Below are positions 1 through 10,191 of a stretch of 64,000 nucleotides of DNA, in pieces. Positions within the stretch are counted from its first letter, which is position 1. Each line of letters starts with the position of its first letter. A program made the position numbers and the translations under genes. Origin of the DNA: Emiliania huxleyi CCMP1516 (lineage: Eukaryota; Haptophyta; Isochrysidales; Noelaerhabdaceae); NCBI RefSeq assembly GCF_000372725.1, contig NW_005200922.1, forward strand, positions 10,777 to 74,776, given 5' to 3'. Below the pieces are notes generated by a model. It had not been told where the DNA came from. It searched no databases and saw only the letters and a list, made by a program, of their open reading frames with translations.

Positions 1-909
1 GGGGGGGAGGATGCCGGTGAGCAGGGAGGACGCCGCAGCAGCCGAGCTCGAGCAGGCGGCTTCTGCAGCGGCGGAGAGCGGCGGCGCGTTCGGGGCAGCG
101 GAGTGGACGACGAGCTTTGACGGGTCCTTGAGCTGCCCCTTCGCCTTCAGCTCCTGCGGGGGCCGAGACGGGGGCGTGTGTTGCTCTCCCCTCCCTCCCT
201 CCCTCCCTGCCTGCGTAGGCGCTCCTCGGCAAACTGCTGCAGCTCCCCCTCGCAGTGTGCCAGGTGCTTGCAGATCGAAGCGTGGCTGGCTTCCGCGATG
301 TCCTTCTTCTGCTCGTCGATCTGGAGCAGCTCGCGGTGCAGCTTTCTCGCCTACCACCAGATGACCCGAGGTGACCCGAGGTGACCCGAGGTGACCCGAG
401 ATGCCCCGAGGTGCCCCGAGATGCCACCCAACTCGCGGTGACCTTTTGCACAACACACGCGTCAAACCCTCAGCCGGCCGCCATCGCCCCTTCGAGCGTG
501 TGCACCGCGTGTGTGTGGCTGGGCCACCCGCGCGCCTTGTGCAGCAACTCCTCGTCCGGGGCCTGCCCGGACTGGACCGACCGCTTGGCGCGCGCAATGT
601 AGTTCTTGCTCTGCTTCTGCATCTTCTCGTAGAGCTCTTGCGCCTAGGCAGGCGGTGCGGGAGGCTCGAGTCGGGAAATGAGGCAGCGCCAGCCGCGCAC
701 GACGGATAACCGCGCGCGTGCCACACGCAGCGCGCGGCGAGGAGGCGCCGCACCTGCGTGTCGAGGTCGCGCAGCTGCTTCAGCGCCGTCTTCAGCTCGG
801 ACGGCAAGTCCGTCTCCTCGGTCACGCGGTTGAGGAAATTGTCGAGGTAGGACTGCGCCGGCTCCTCGTTGGCGTCCACCGATCGCTCAACCGGCTGGCG
901 GCGCGGCAT
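1..909 (-). CDS. ING-family chromatin reader, 5' part (C-terminus beyond left edge)
   Basis: The minus-strand exons encode a typical ING N-terminal domain. It starts MPRRQPVERSVDANEEPAQ, then has SYLDNFLNRVTEETDLP, an RDLDTQ motif and a long helical stretch (YEKMQKQSKNYIARAKRS; KLHRELLQIDEQKKDIAEAS). ING proteins bind methylated H3K4 through a C-terminal PHD finger and recruit acetyltransferase or deacetylase complexes in the nucleus. The PHD would lie off the left edge. The ATG at 909 is the first in frame and matches family length. Exon 1 is 909-754 with donor CAG|GTG; exon 2 starts at 643 after CCTAG; exon 3 starts near 350 after GGTGGTAG. The second intron appears to use a GC donor and holds a tandem GTGACCCGAG microrepeat at 361-425. 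A further intron lies near 180-235. The family call is secure; exact exon edges are inferred. Confidence 0.8.
   Translation of the reverse strand, partial: MPRRQPVERSVDANEEPAQSYLDNFLNRVTEETDLPSELKTALKQLRDLDTQVRRLLAARCVWHARGYPSCAAGAASFPDSSLPHRLPRRKSSTRRCRSRARTTLRAPSGRSSPGRPRTRSCCTRRAGGPATHTRCTRSKGRWRPAEGLTRVLCKRSPRVGWHLGAPRGISGHLGSPRVTSGHLVVGEKAAPRAAPDRRAEEGHRGSQPRFDLQAPGTLRGGAAAVCRGAPTQAGREGGRGEQHTPPSRPPQELKAKGQLKDPSKLVVHSAAPNAPPLSAAAEAACSSSAAAASSLLTGILPP
361..425. repeat. GTGACCCGAG/ATGCCCCGAG microrepeat inside an ING intron
   Basis: About six imperfect 10-bp units lie just upstream (on the minus strand) of the exon beginning near 350. It is one of the short-repeat blocks found in introns throughout the window. 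Confidence 0.7.
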
Positions 910-1154
910 TGCCCAGAGCCGAGGCAAAAGAAATCACCCAGGGCGCTGGCTGGGGAGACAGCGACGCCCGAAACGCCAGGACCACGGTCTGCGACACGTG
1001 GACTCTTCTGGGGCCGCCCCGGGAGCCGCCAGGGAGCGACATGGCACATGCCGGGGACCACTGGACGTCCTCCAATTAACTGTTTCACTCACCACACACG
1101 CACGGGCCCCTCCCCTGGTCCCCTGCTCTGCACTCTCGCATCACATGAGACAGC

Positions 1155-1760
1155 TCACGTCTTCTTATCCTTCATCCGCGCGGCGAGGGTGCGCTCCACG
1201 CTGCCGACCACCGCCGCGCCAAGCAGAAGGACGCCGCCCACGAGCGCGACCGGGTGGCGCGCCTGCAGCGCCTGCAGCGCCAGGACGCACGCCGGCATCG
1301 TAAAGAAACAGCAGGCGCCGTTGAGCCCGCCGATTGCTGCGCCGACGGCGCACTGCGCGGGCGTGTGCAGGCCGGCGCGTACGCGCAGGGCGGTGAGCGC
1401 AGCGCCGAGCGCGAGGGAGAGCGCGGCGCCCGCGTGCCGTAGCAGCGGTGGCGAAAGCAGCATAAGTGGCCGCGAAAGGTGAAGCAGTCGCGGCGGCAGC
1501 GTTGCTTCCCAGGTCTCCGCGCCGAGCGCCAAGAAGACTGCAAAGTAAGAGAGGCTCTGCGCGTGAGAGGACGGCATGCCCGGATCCGAGAGCCGTGCGC
1601 CAGCCGGGCGAGCAGCGTTGATGAGCCGCTTGAGCACCTTGCTGAGCAGGGCGTTGCCGATCGCGCCGCACAGGAAGGTGACGGTCGCCGCATCGCGACG
1701 GACGAGCAGGACGATGAACGCGGAACCAGAGACCAACCACTTGGTCTCGATGAGGTTCAT
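1155..1760 (-). CDS. PAP2-superfamily lipid phosphatase, plastid LPP-epsilon-like
   Basis: A single-exon 201-residue membrane protein. The three PAP2 signature blocks are visible: KRLINAARP (K-x6-RP), DPGMPSSHAQS (PSxH) and RVRAGLHTPAQ (Rx5H). The Gln after the last His, and the wording around PSSHAQS, match plant plastidial lipid phosphate phosphatases and dolichyl-diphosphatase-like proteins, which dephosphorylate phosphatidate or prenyl diphosphates. Several hydrophobic segments follow the first 40 residues and the C-terminus is basic (RMKDKKT). No transit peptide is obvious in this frame, so an upstream 5' exon is possible. It lies 245 bp from the ING start. The substrate cannot be read from sequence. 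Confidence 0.8.
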   Translation of the reverse strand: MNLIETKWLVSGSAFIVLLVRRDAATVTFLCGAIGNALLSKVLKRLINAARPAGARLSDPGMPSSHAQSLSYFAVFLALGAETWEATLPPRLLHLSRPLMLLSPPLLRHAGAALSLALGAALTALRVRAGLHTPAQCAVGAAIGGLNGACCFFTMPACVLALQALQARHPVALVGGVLLLGAAVVGSVERTLAARMKDKKT

Positions 1761-1951
1761 GCGCGCCGCTGCACGAGGTGGCTGAGCCGGGCTGTCGGCC
1801 TGCTTGGGCTGCTGGCGAGTGCAGACGACGCCTCACGTGCTTCGCTGCCCGAAAAGCTGGTTGGCGTTTTTTTTCCCGACCACGCCTCCCTCGCGGTCGA
1901 TCGCGCCCCGTCTATCGCCGAGCGGCCGAGGCGTCGTTATCGCGCGGCAGA

Positions 1952-2166
1952 ATGGCGTCGCGCGGCGTGCGCGGCCTCGCGATCGTCTGCGTCGGGTCGG
2001 CAGTAATCATTGGCTGGGTGCACCACTGGCAGGTACAGGAGCGACAGGCGCCTGCGGCTCAGCCCATACACCCGACCGTCGGCGTGCAACCCTCTCACCG
2101 AGTGCCCGATGCACACAGGCGATGCGCGAGGCCGTTCGGCTGGACAAGCAGAGGCTCGGCAGGTAA
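1952..2166 (+). CDS. PET117-like cytochrome oxidase assembly factor
   Basis: Two short exons (1952-2047 and 2119-2166) join to a 47-residue protein. It has an N-terminal hydrophobic segment (LAIVCVGSAVIIGWVHHW) followed by a charged QERQ-AMREAVRLDKQRL stretch. That is the PET117 pattern, a small inner-membrane-anchored protein needed for heme a biosynthesis and complex IV assembly. The proposed intron 2048-2118 is GC-AG (CGACAG|GCG ... CACACAG|GCG), with exon and intron starts sharing GCG as elsewhere here. The protein is shorter than usual PET117 (about 70-80 residues), so the GGCAG|GTAACA after residue 46 may be a donor for a third exon. It is divergent from the PAP2 gene. Confidence 0.45.
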
Positions 2167-2616
2167 CATAGTGCTGCTGCCAAGTTTTCTTTCTTCATGA
2201 GCGGGCCGTAGCCTGCGCTTCTGTTGTTGCGACAGTCTCCCGTCTGGCGTGCTGTCCATATTTTTGTGCAATACCTTGACACTTCCCAACAGTGCACGCG
2301 ACAAGAGGAAGTCGCACCTGGTGCCGGTGGGCCGCGCACGTTTCTCTCTTTCTCGGTGTGCGGCTTTATCGCGCACGCGACGCTCCGGCTGCGCGCGCGC
2401 TCCTCCGCTCACGCTTCCCCCCGGGCGAGCGACGACACCCTCACAACAGAGAGCGGCCACGGCACGTGCCTCTCCACGCTATCCGCCTCGATGTACGCGC
2501 GACTTATCGATAGCAGACCTGATCACGCAGTCAACGCCCGAGGGGCGCTTTCGCAACCCCCCAATCCAACTAGCAACTTTCGCCCCCGCACCCCTCCCTC
2601 AATCTCTCAGGCTCCC

Positions 2617-2899
2617 TCAGACCGACAGGGCGTTGGGATGCGCCGGGTCGAGCTCCGGGAAGCGCGCGCTCGGGGGGAGGAGGATGAGCGCCTCCCGCAG
2701 CCACTCGGCGAGCCGCCTCGCTCGGACGTTGGCCATGTCCGGGTCGGCGGCACAGCTTGCACACGCCAGCAGCTCGCGTGGCGGGAAGAGGGGCGCGGCG
2801 CGCCGCACGGAGGGCGAGGACTGCTCGAGGAGTAGGCGGAGGTTTCTCCACTCGCGGTAGCGCTTCAGGACGGCCCACTCGCCTACGGACGCAAGCGCG
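2617..2899 (-). CDS. PX-domain protein, 3' exon
   Basis: The last exon encodes the core of a phox-homology phosphoinositide-binding domain: GEWAVLKRYREWRNLRLLL (the Wx-V-RRYxxF/W block), a proline-containing loop with LFPPRELL, and the closing helix RARRLAEWLREALIL. It ends soon after with NALSV and a stop. PX domains bring proteins to endosomal membranes. The exon probably begins after CCCTCCAG at 2900. The reading frame is open to 3123 but that part looks non-coding. I could not find the upstream exon with the first beta strands in 2.9-3.4 kb, so the 5' end is missing. Confidence 0.55.
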
Positions 2900-3592
2900 C
2901 TGGAGGGTGAGACGGCGGCGAGGGAGGGATGGGAGAACGGCACGCCGCCACCACACAGGGATTTTAATAGTGTTGTGGAGTGCGAGGGAGTTTCGTCGTA
3001 ACATCTCTTTTTTCTGGGGTCTGTAGATTTCCGTGCAGGCTTTTGACCCCATGCGGCAACACTCGGAGTTGGGCCACGGTGACTGGGTTCGGGAGCAATT
3101 TCGGGTTGCTTTGCCGTCACCATTCAGGCGCGTCCTACCATGGCAACGCAAGTCAATGTGTGTGTGTTGTGGTAGGAAGGTGAAGAACAGTCAGGCTCGG
3201 ACAATTATTATTGCTGGTGTGCGCCGGAGGCGCCGCCCGAAACCGTTAATGAGCGGTCGCTGTGCAATGCTCAAGTCGGCAACCATCCGCTCATCCAAAA
3301 CCGAAATAATTGATCGGATAATGAACGCTCGTTTCGCCCAACAACCCCCATTAGCTGAGACTCGTCAGAGGCAAGTACTTCGGCCGTCCTCACAGGGCGA
3401 CCCGAAACCCCTCTGAGGGCTCATCAGCGATGCGCTCTAGGCATTGCAGCGCCGACCCCGGCCTCATTCCTGGGCTCGAGTGCCCAGTCTGCCAGGAGCT
3501 CAAAGACTGCGAGCAGCACCAGTGCCGCCACGGCCACCACCGACGAGCTGCAGCGAGAGGCGCACGCGCTCCGCGAAGAGCGCGCCGCCGCC

Positions 3593-4000
3593 GTGTCGGC
3601 TCGGCAGCTGCTCGAGGAGCACCTCGCCTCGCAACGCCTGAGCAGCGCTGCGGCGTTGGAGGCGCTCCAGCGGCAGCGATGCGAGGAGCGTGAGCTGCGC
3701 GCAGCGTACGAGGCGCTGTTGAGCTCTTACCGCCAGTCCGAGTCGCTGCGGGCCGTCGCCGAGGCGCGGCGCCACGAGGCGGAGAGGAGGTGCGAGGCGG
3801 CGCTGAGCGCGGCAGAGGGGGAGAGGCACGCCCGACTGGCGGCGGAGCAACGCATCGCGGACCGGCGGCCGGCCGCGTCCGTGTGTGGCTCGCCGTCGCC
3901 GCCCGCGTCCCCGCTTCGCCCCATGCGGGAGCTGTGCGGGGTCACGATGGAGTCGGCGCCGTGGCCGCCTCCGCCGCGCTCGAGGAGTCACGAGTGCTAG
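3593..4000 (+). CDS. Predicted coiled-coil protein (function unknown)
   Basis: An open frame with strong heptad character ([51 protein letters not shown]) and a C-terminal proline/serine tail, ending HEC. The coding-like composition continues upstream in the same frame to about 3490 without an ATG, so a spliced 5' exon is likely. I do not recognise a family. It is followed by the 4.1-kb (CA)n tract. Confidence 0.4.
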   Translation: MSARQLLEEHLASQRLSSAAALEALQRQRCEERELRAAYEALLSSYRQSESLRAVAEARRHEAERRCEAALSAAEGERHARLAAEQRIADRRPAASVCGSPSPPASPLRPMRELCGVTMESAPWPPPPRSRSHEC

Positions 4001-4035
4001 CTTACCCACAAAATAGATAACAGGAATGAGTGAGT

Positions 4036-4218
<183 letters not shown>

Positions 4219-4325
4219 AGGCGAACAAAAGTCCGGCTCGGACTACGGGGAAAGAAGAAAACCGAAGGTCAAAGCCGTCGTGGACTCGCCGAGAGCTCCA
4301 GAGCTTCTTCTAATCAGCGGCGGCA

Positions 4326-7300
4326 ATGACGTTCGAAGGGACGGAAGAAGAGAAGCAGGCCGAGATCTCCCGGCTCAAAGAGGAGCTATCATTCGGCAAG
4401 GCTCAAGTGTGCGCCATGACGGACAAGGGCCAAGCGAAGGGCGGCGCGCAGAAATTGAAGAAGCTCGAGGAGCATCTCTCCGCGACCGTCTTTGCTCTCA
4501 AGGAGCTCGACGAGTCCTGGGTACCTGGGCGGTGGGTGGAGCAGCACATCCACTGGGAGACCAAAAAGGAGCTCCCGGGTGAGGCTGGAAAGAGGGGCTC
4601 CAACAGTAAGGAGGCACGATCCTCCGGGAACGACGATGAAAACGATCCAGAAGAGGAGGAGGACGAGGAAGACAAGGAGCGTGCCGACGCGGCCGCGGCC
4701 GAGGCGGCAGAAAGAGCGCGTCGGCGGGCGGACCTCGCGCAGAAAGCGCTCCAGGACGCGGAGGCGGCGGCGAGCGCGGGCCTGGGCGAGGCCAAGCGGC
4801 TGAAAAAGGAGGCCAAGGAGAGGGAAAAGGCGGAGAGGGCGGCGGCGGCGGCGGTGCGTGATGCGGAGCGCAAGGCCCAGGTCGAGGCTCGGCGCGAGAG
4901 AATTGCGCTCGCAAAGGCCGCCGCCGCCGCAGAGGCGAAGGCTGCGGCGGACGCCGCGGCGGCAGAGGCGGCGGCGCGGCTCGCGCGCGACGGGCCCGCG
5001 GCGGCGGCGACGCTTCAGCGCGTCTGGCGCGGGGCGGCGGCGCGGCTGGCGGCGGCGCGGCTGGCTGCGGCGCGCAAGGAGGCGGCTCGGCGCGAGGCGG
5101 CTCGTGTCGCTGCCGCGCGCGAAGAGGCGGCGCGAGAGCAACGGGCGAGGGAGGCGGCGGCGAGGGAGGCGGCGGCGGCGGAGGCGGCGGCGGCGGAGGC
5201 GGCGGAGGCGGCGGCGGCGGAGGCGAGGGCGGCGGCGGCGGCGGAGATCGCGCGGAGGAAGGAGGAGGCTGCGTGTCGGCGCACCGTCTCCGTTCCGGTG
5301 TGGGGGCGGTGTGTGGCGGGCAAGTCTTTGAGGCTCGGCTGAGGCTCCTGTGGGTGGTGATCGGTAGGTGAAGCTGGTGGGAGGGCTGATAGGCAAGGGA
5401 GGGGAGGCGATCAAGAGTCTGCAGCAGGAGGGGTGCGCCTCCATCTCCGTGGGGAAGCCAAAGGCGGGCGACGAGCTGCAGAGGCTCTCGATCAAGGCGT
5501 GCTCCGAGCGCGAGGCGGACGAGTGCGAGGAACTGTCTAGGAACTGTCTAGGAACTGTCTAGGAACTGTCTAGGCATGCTCCGAGCGCGAGGCGGACGAG
5601 TGCGAGCGGTGGGTGTGGAGGCGGGTGGACGACTTGCGCGCGGCGGCGGCGACACCGCAACACTGCTCTCGGGCGGAGGAGGAGTGCGCCTTTTCCACGG
5701 ACCCTTCGGCGAGGCGCCGCCTGTAGGCGAGCGGCAAGGGGTCCGCGGAGGAGGAGGAGATCCACACGCTGCTGCGGCTGCGGCCCCGGAGGAGGGAAGC
5801 GGTGGGGGGGAGCTGCGGCGGGAGGTCGGCGAGGAGCGGACCTTTCCGCGAAGCTTCTCGGACCTCTCCCGTAGGTGGAGGAGCTGCACTTGCTCACGCG
5901 CGCGCCGCGAGCCGCGTGCGTGGCTGCTCTGACTGCGAGCGGCGGGACGGTCGATGAGGCGGAGGAGGCGCTGATCTCGCGAGGTGAGATGCAGCCGAGA
6001 TGCGCCGAGATGCGCCGAGATGCGCCGAGATCAGAGGCGGAGGAGGCGCCCACTCTCCGGCGCGCGGCCCCCCTCTGCGGAGGCTTTCAGACCCCTCCCC
6101 CCTGACCCCTTCCCCTGACCCCTTCCCCTGACCCCTTCCCCTGACCCCTTCCCCTGACCCCTTCCCCCTGACCCCTTCCCCCTGACCCTCCCGGCGCCCC
6201 TCCGCCCCAGGCCCCTACCCCGCCCTGACCGAGCCTCCTCGCGGCCTCGACGACGAGATTGCGGCCGAGGGAGAGGAGGGGGCGGTGGGGCGGGCGGTGG
6301 CGCTGCTCCGCGCCGACGCACAACGCATCGCCGAGCGAGCGGCGCGAGATAGAGCTGAGATACAGCCGAGGTGTAGCCGAGATATATAGCCGAGATGTAG
6401 CCGAGGCATAGCCGAGGCATAGCCGAGGCATAGCCGAGGTGTAGCCGAGGTATAGCCGAGATGTAAGGCCGCCGCATCGAGCGAGCGGCGCGAGGCGACG
6501 GCTAAGGCGCCGCACGACTGGAGCCTTCCCCGACCCTTCTCGGAACCTTCCGATAGGCGCGCGGCGACGGCAGCCCGCCGCGCGACTTTGAGGAGTGGCA
6601 GAAGGCGGCGGCGGCGGTGGCCTGGGCTGGCGACGCGTCCGGAGCCGTGCAGGAAGCTTCTCGGACCCTTCCGGTAGGTGCTCGGCGGCCGGTTCGGGAC
6701 CACGTTCCCCGCGCTCAACGCCAGGATCAAGGCGAAGCACGGCGCGTTTGGGAAGTTCCTGACGCTGCACGCGCACCGTGTCCTGCCGCGCAGCGCCGCG
6801 CCCCCGGGTGCCGCCCCGCCCGACCCCGCCGCGTTCGCGCCTGGCGCGGACCCGGCCAAGGAGCCGGTTGCCAACCCGGTGCTCTCCAGCCCGGTGGTCT
6901 CCAGCGGAGCGGGCGGAAAGCACCGGGGAGGAGAGCCGAGGGGGGGCGAGGGAGAAGGGGTGCCGCTGCTGCGCCTCCTCCTCCAGTCGTACGGCGCGGA
7001 CGCGCGCGGCTGGCCGCAGACCAGGGAGGCGCTGCAGGCCGTGTCCAGCTCGGGGGTGAGCAAGGCCCTCTACGCACTCTCGCAGCGCGGCACCGTCGTC
7101 GTCAAAGGTGTGCAGCCGCCGCTCCCCGACCCGCGCCACCACGTCCGAGACGCCTCCCTCTGAGCTCTTCCCGCCGGCGCCGTGTGACGCAGGCAACTGG
7201 CTCTTCTGGGACGAGGCGCGTGCCGGCGGCGAGCTCGGGCTAATTAACTCTTGATTAACTCTTAATGAACTCTTAATTAGGCGCGTGCCGCCGGCGAGCT

Positions 7301-7967
7301 CGGGCTGGGGAAGGCGCGTCCGGAGGCGGCGGCGCGGGAGGCGGCGGCGCGGGAGGCGGCGGCGCGGGAGGCGGCGGCGCGGGAGGCGGCGGCGAGGGAG
7401 GCGGCGGCGAGGGAGGCGGCGGCGAGGGAGGCGGCGGCGAGGGAGGCGGCGGCGAGGGCGGCCGTCGCGGCGCGGGAGGCGCAGCTGCGGGAAGAGGCGG
7501 CGGCACGCGAGGCTGCCGAGGCGGCGGCGGCGGTGGCGCGCGCCGAGGCGATGGCGAGGCTGGTCAAGGAGAGGCAGGCCACGGAGCTGCAGGCCCAGCT
7601 GGCTGCACAGGAGCCGCCGCCGCTGCCGCCGCCGCTGCCTCCGCCTCCGCCCTACTCGCCCTTCTCCGGCTCTCCCTTCTCCAGCGCCAGCCCGTACCCA
7701 GTCTCGCCGGCGCCGGCCCGCGCGCCTCCAGTCGCCCCGCCCCGCCCGGCCGCCGCCGCCCCGCCGGCCGGCCGGCCGCCCGCCGCCCCGGCCGCAGAGA
7801 CGCTTCCGCAAAAGGTTGAGCGGATCCGGGCGGCCCTCTCCCTCCCCCCGGGCGGCGGGCTGGTCAAGCTGGTGCGCGACGCCCACGCGGCCCTCGGCAT
7901 CGAGCCGACCGCTGGCTTGGTGCAGCAGGCGGACTTCCTCCTCGTCCAGATCTTTGGAGAGGCGTGA
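4326..7967 (+). CDS. Large KH-domain / IQ-motif, Ala-rich coiled-coil protein
   Basis: A multi-exon gene. Exon 1 (ATG 4326 to 5297) gives an acidic Glu-rich coil (DENDPEEEEDEEDKERAD) and an IQ-like calmodulin-binding motif (ATLQRVWRGAAARLAAARL), then an Ala-rich helix. The 5298-5367 intron splits a KH RNA-binding domain: TVSVP | VKLVGGLIGKGGEAIKSLQQ, with the GxxG loop as GKGG. Later exons encode a UBA-like helix pair (EELHLLTRAPRAACVAALTA), FGTTFPALNARIKAKHGAFG, an HTH-like stretch (LLRLLLQSYGADARGWPQ), a run of about eight EAAAR units (7320-7450) and a proline-rich tail ending VQQADFLLVQIFGEA. Several introns have copied exon starts and microrepeats (5497-5573, 6.0-6.2, 6.35-6.48, 7216-7280 kb), mostly GC-AG. 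An RNA-binding role is inferred from the KH domain; no family assignment was possible for the whole. Confidence 0.65.
5497..5573 (+). other. Exon-copy intron, GTCTAG microrepeat class
   Basis: The intron starts with GCGTGCTCCGAGCGCGAG, a 33-bp near-exact copy of the exon that starts at 5574 (GCATGCTCC...). It then has four AACTGTCTAGG units, the last ending TAG|. Joining 5496 to 5574 keeps the frame (LSIK|ACSERE). Length 77 bp, GC-AG. Confidence 0.8.
6093..6187 (+). repeat. CCTGACCCCTTCC intronic microrepeat
   Basis: Seven to eight 13-14-bp units in an intron of the KH gene, ending just before CCCCAG and the next exon. Confidence 0.8.
7216..7280 (+). other. Exon-copy intron, TTAATTAG class
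   Basis: Donor GACGAG|GCGCGTGCC; the first 25 bp copy the next exon (7281 on, GCGCGTGCCGCCGGCGAG). Then an AT-rich block of ATTAACTCT units ends in TTAATTAG. The splice restores DE|ARAAGELGLG in frame. Length 65 bp, GC-AG. Confidence 0.8.
7320..7455 (+). repeat. 15-bp coding repeat (EAAAR)n
   Basis: About nine units of GAGGCGGCGGCGCGG encode consecutive Glu-Ala-Ala-Ala-Arg, a strong single-helix sequence. CGG/GAG drift between units suggests slippage of the DNA rather than protein-level constraint. Confidence 0.8.
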
Positions 7968-8303
7968 CGGAGGGGGGCAGGCTCCCCGCCTCCTTCCCTA
8001 GGGGCCCTCCGGGGCCCGCTTACATGAAGAGTACCGCAGAACGCCCGCCACCCGACCCCCGACCGCGTGTCGGCGCTTGGCATGTACGACTCACAAACGG
8101 TACAGTGACATCCGGGAGGCGGCGGGCGGACTGGAGGAGTACGATTACAATTACGGTTCGGTGTGCATGAGGGCTTTTCTGTCCGGGGGGTGGGGGTGGG
8201 GGGCGGGCTTTTGCCGGTTGGAGTCTGGAGACTCACAGAGGCTGGAGCGTCCGCTTGTGACGCCTTGTCGCGATGCAAGTGCCACGAAGCGCTATTTCCT
8301 GCT

Positions 8304-9110
8304 CTCTCAGCTCACCACCTCGCCTTCTCTGTCGCCCTTCTGGCCCAGGCCCATCAGTAGCACGTCTGAGCCGTCCCAGACCGCACTTACCTTGGGTCTG
8401 CAAGCTCACACCGGGGCTCGTGATGGCTGATGCCGCACGCAGAGGGCTCGAGATTGTCTCTGGTGGGGGACCCCCCCAACCGAGGCGATTGCGAGGGCAT
8501 TCCGGAGGTCATTATCGGCGCCACCGACCGTGATATGTCTCGTCCCGCAGCCCTCATGCACCAAGTGCATGGATGCAGTCATAATATGTAGGCCTTGTCT
8601 CCCGAAGTTTTGAGCAATAGCCGCAAACAACGCTTCATGGCACTATCTTGCAAGTTGCATCGCGACAAGGTCACACGCGGACGCTCCAGCCTCTCAGCTC
8701 ACCACCTCGCCTTCTCTGTCGCCCTCCTGGCCCAGGCCCATCAGTAGCACGCCTGAGCCGTCCCAGACCGCACTTATCTTGGGTCTGCAAGCTCACACCG
8801 GCTCGTGATGCCACGGAGAGGGCTCGAGATTGTCTCCGGTGGACCCCATCCGAGGCGATTGCGAGGGCATTACGGAGGCCATCACCGGCGCCAGCGACCG
8901 TGATATGTCTCGTCCCGCAGCCCTCATACACCAGGCTCATGGATGCAGTCATAATATGTAGGCCTTGTCTCCCGAAGTTTTGAGCAATAGCCGCAAAAGG
9001 TGCTTTTCGGCAGTTCATCGCGACACGTCCAGGTGCCGACGAAGCGGCTTCCCAGCTCACCACCTCGCCTTCTCTGTCGCTCTCCTGGCCCAGGCCCATC
9101 AGTATCAAGT
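8304..9110. repeat. Tandem repeat, ~387-bp unit, two full and one partial copy
   Basis: CTCAGCTCACCACCTCGCC starts units near 8304, 8691 and 9052. Units 1 and 2 are about 90% alike to the AAGTTTTGAGCAATAGCCGC end; unit 3 keeps only the first ~60 bp. Short open frames run through both strands but no family is recognised. Around it (7968-8300 and 9110-9720) I see no other gene. Confidence 0.75.
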
Positions 9111-9749
9111 CTGAGCTGTCCCAAACCGTCCTTATTTTGGGTGATGAAGCCCACTCTGACTCATACCACGGCTCTTACGGCCTCATACACACCCGTTTCA
9201 CCCACAGACACCGCCGGCACGCACTCCCACTTCACACATGCTCAAGCACAACCCCACCAAAGCACAGCCCTGCTCAGAGTAGTCGTGAACCACCCTTTGG
9301 CAGCCATGGAAGCCCCACAGCCGCTGCTTCTCTCGGCTCCTCTCAATGCGTGTCGTGCACCACCCCACGACAGCCCACCGAAAGAGCACTGGTGCTCTCC
9401 GAGTGCGCCGCCGATGTGATTGTGCAACGTCAGCCACCTCGCCGGAGGTAGTTGCGACTGGGAACGCCGGAAGCTCGACGCTCGAGCACGTGTGGCAAAG
9501 TTTTGCGACATCCTGCGACTCGACCCCTGAGGGCTGCCGGCCGCCGACAGCAACACCGAGACCGGATTGCGCAGCGAGTTCGGTCCGAAGGTGCCCAGGG
9601 CCAGCCCGTGGACCGGTACGGACGGCAGGTACCCATGGGACCGCTGCGGCGGGCCTGGGAGGCGCCGCGAGTCCCAATCATGCACGGTCGGCGCGCGTCC
9701 CCAAGCTAAGGTAGGCCTTTAAAATGCATGTTTCTCGTCGCAACCCCTG

Positions 9750-9960
9750 GGGGGGGGGGGGGGGGGAGTTCGCGATTTCCCGTCCTGCAGAGCAAGGGTC
9801 TTGCCAGAGCGCTCTGAAGTTCTCCCGCAGTCGCGGCACGGCAAGAACCTGCGGCGGGCGCTGCGGCGCGGGCTGTGCACCGCCGTCTTCTGCTCGCTCG
9901 TCGGCTCCGTCCTCCTCCTCGAGGCTCTCTCCTCCTCGCGACAGACTCCGTCTCGACGAG
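9750..9960 (+). pseudogene. Truncated copy of the GltS gene 5' region
   Basis: From TCCTGCAGAGCAAGGGTCTT through the first membrane helix codons to CGCGACAGACTCCGTCT the sequence matches 14300-14660 (minus strand). It lacks the ~170 bp between GGGTCTT and CCAGAGCGC and ends after the first helix. The missing block is in-frame exon in the parent and has no splice signals, so this is a deletion copy rather than a retrocopy. A G-run (9749-9766) precedes it. Confidence 0.7.
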
Positions 9961-10191
9961 TTTGTCCATTGAGTTTAGCCGAATTCCCCGAGATGAGCCC
10001 TCAGCTTCACGCCGGTGCGAGCGCAGAGCTGTGTTCATCCCGGTTACTACTTTCGTAAACGCAATTTCCTTTAACCAACGCCCTTGTGCCTTTAGATCTG
10101 TTTGTGTGCGCGGCGCGCTCCCGCCCCTGACCCCGCTAAAGCCGTAGCACCCTGGCTGGCCCGGAGCCAGACCTTGGCGCCGAGAGAGCGC

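Noticed and set aside
5015-5323. Ala-rich minus-strand frames opposite the KH gene
   Set aside because: Mirror of the GCG/GAG-rich coiled-coil coding on the plus strand.
9750-9960. Processed (spliced) retrocopy of GltS
   Set aside because: The missing 170 bp is exon in the parent and has no splice borders, and sequence upstream of the parent's start codon is also present; a DNA-level copy with deletion fits better.
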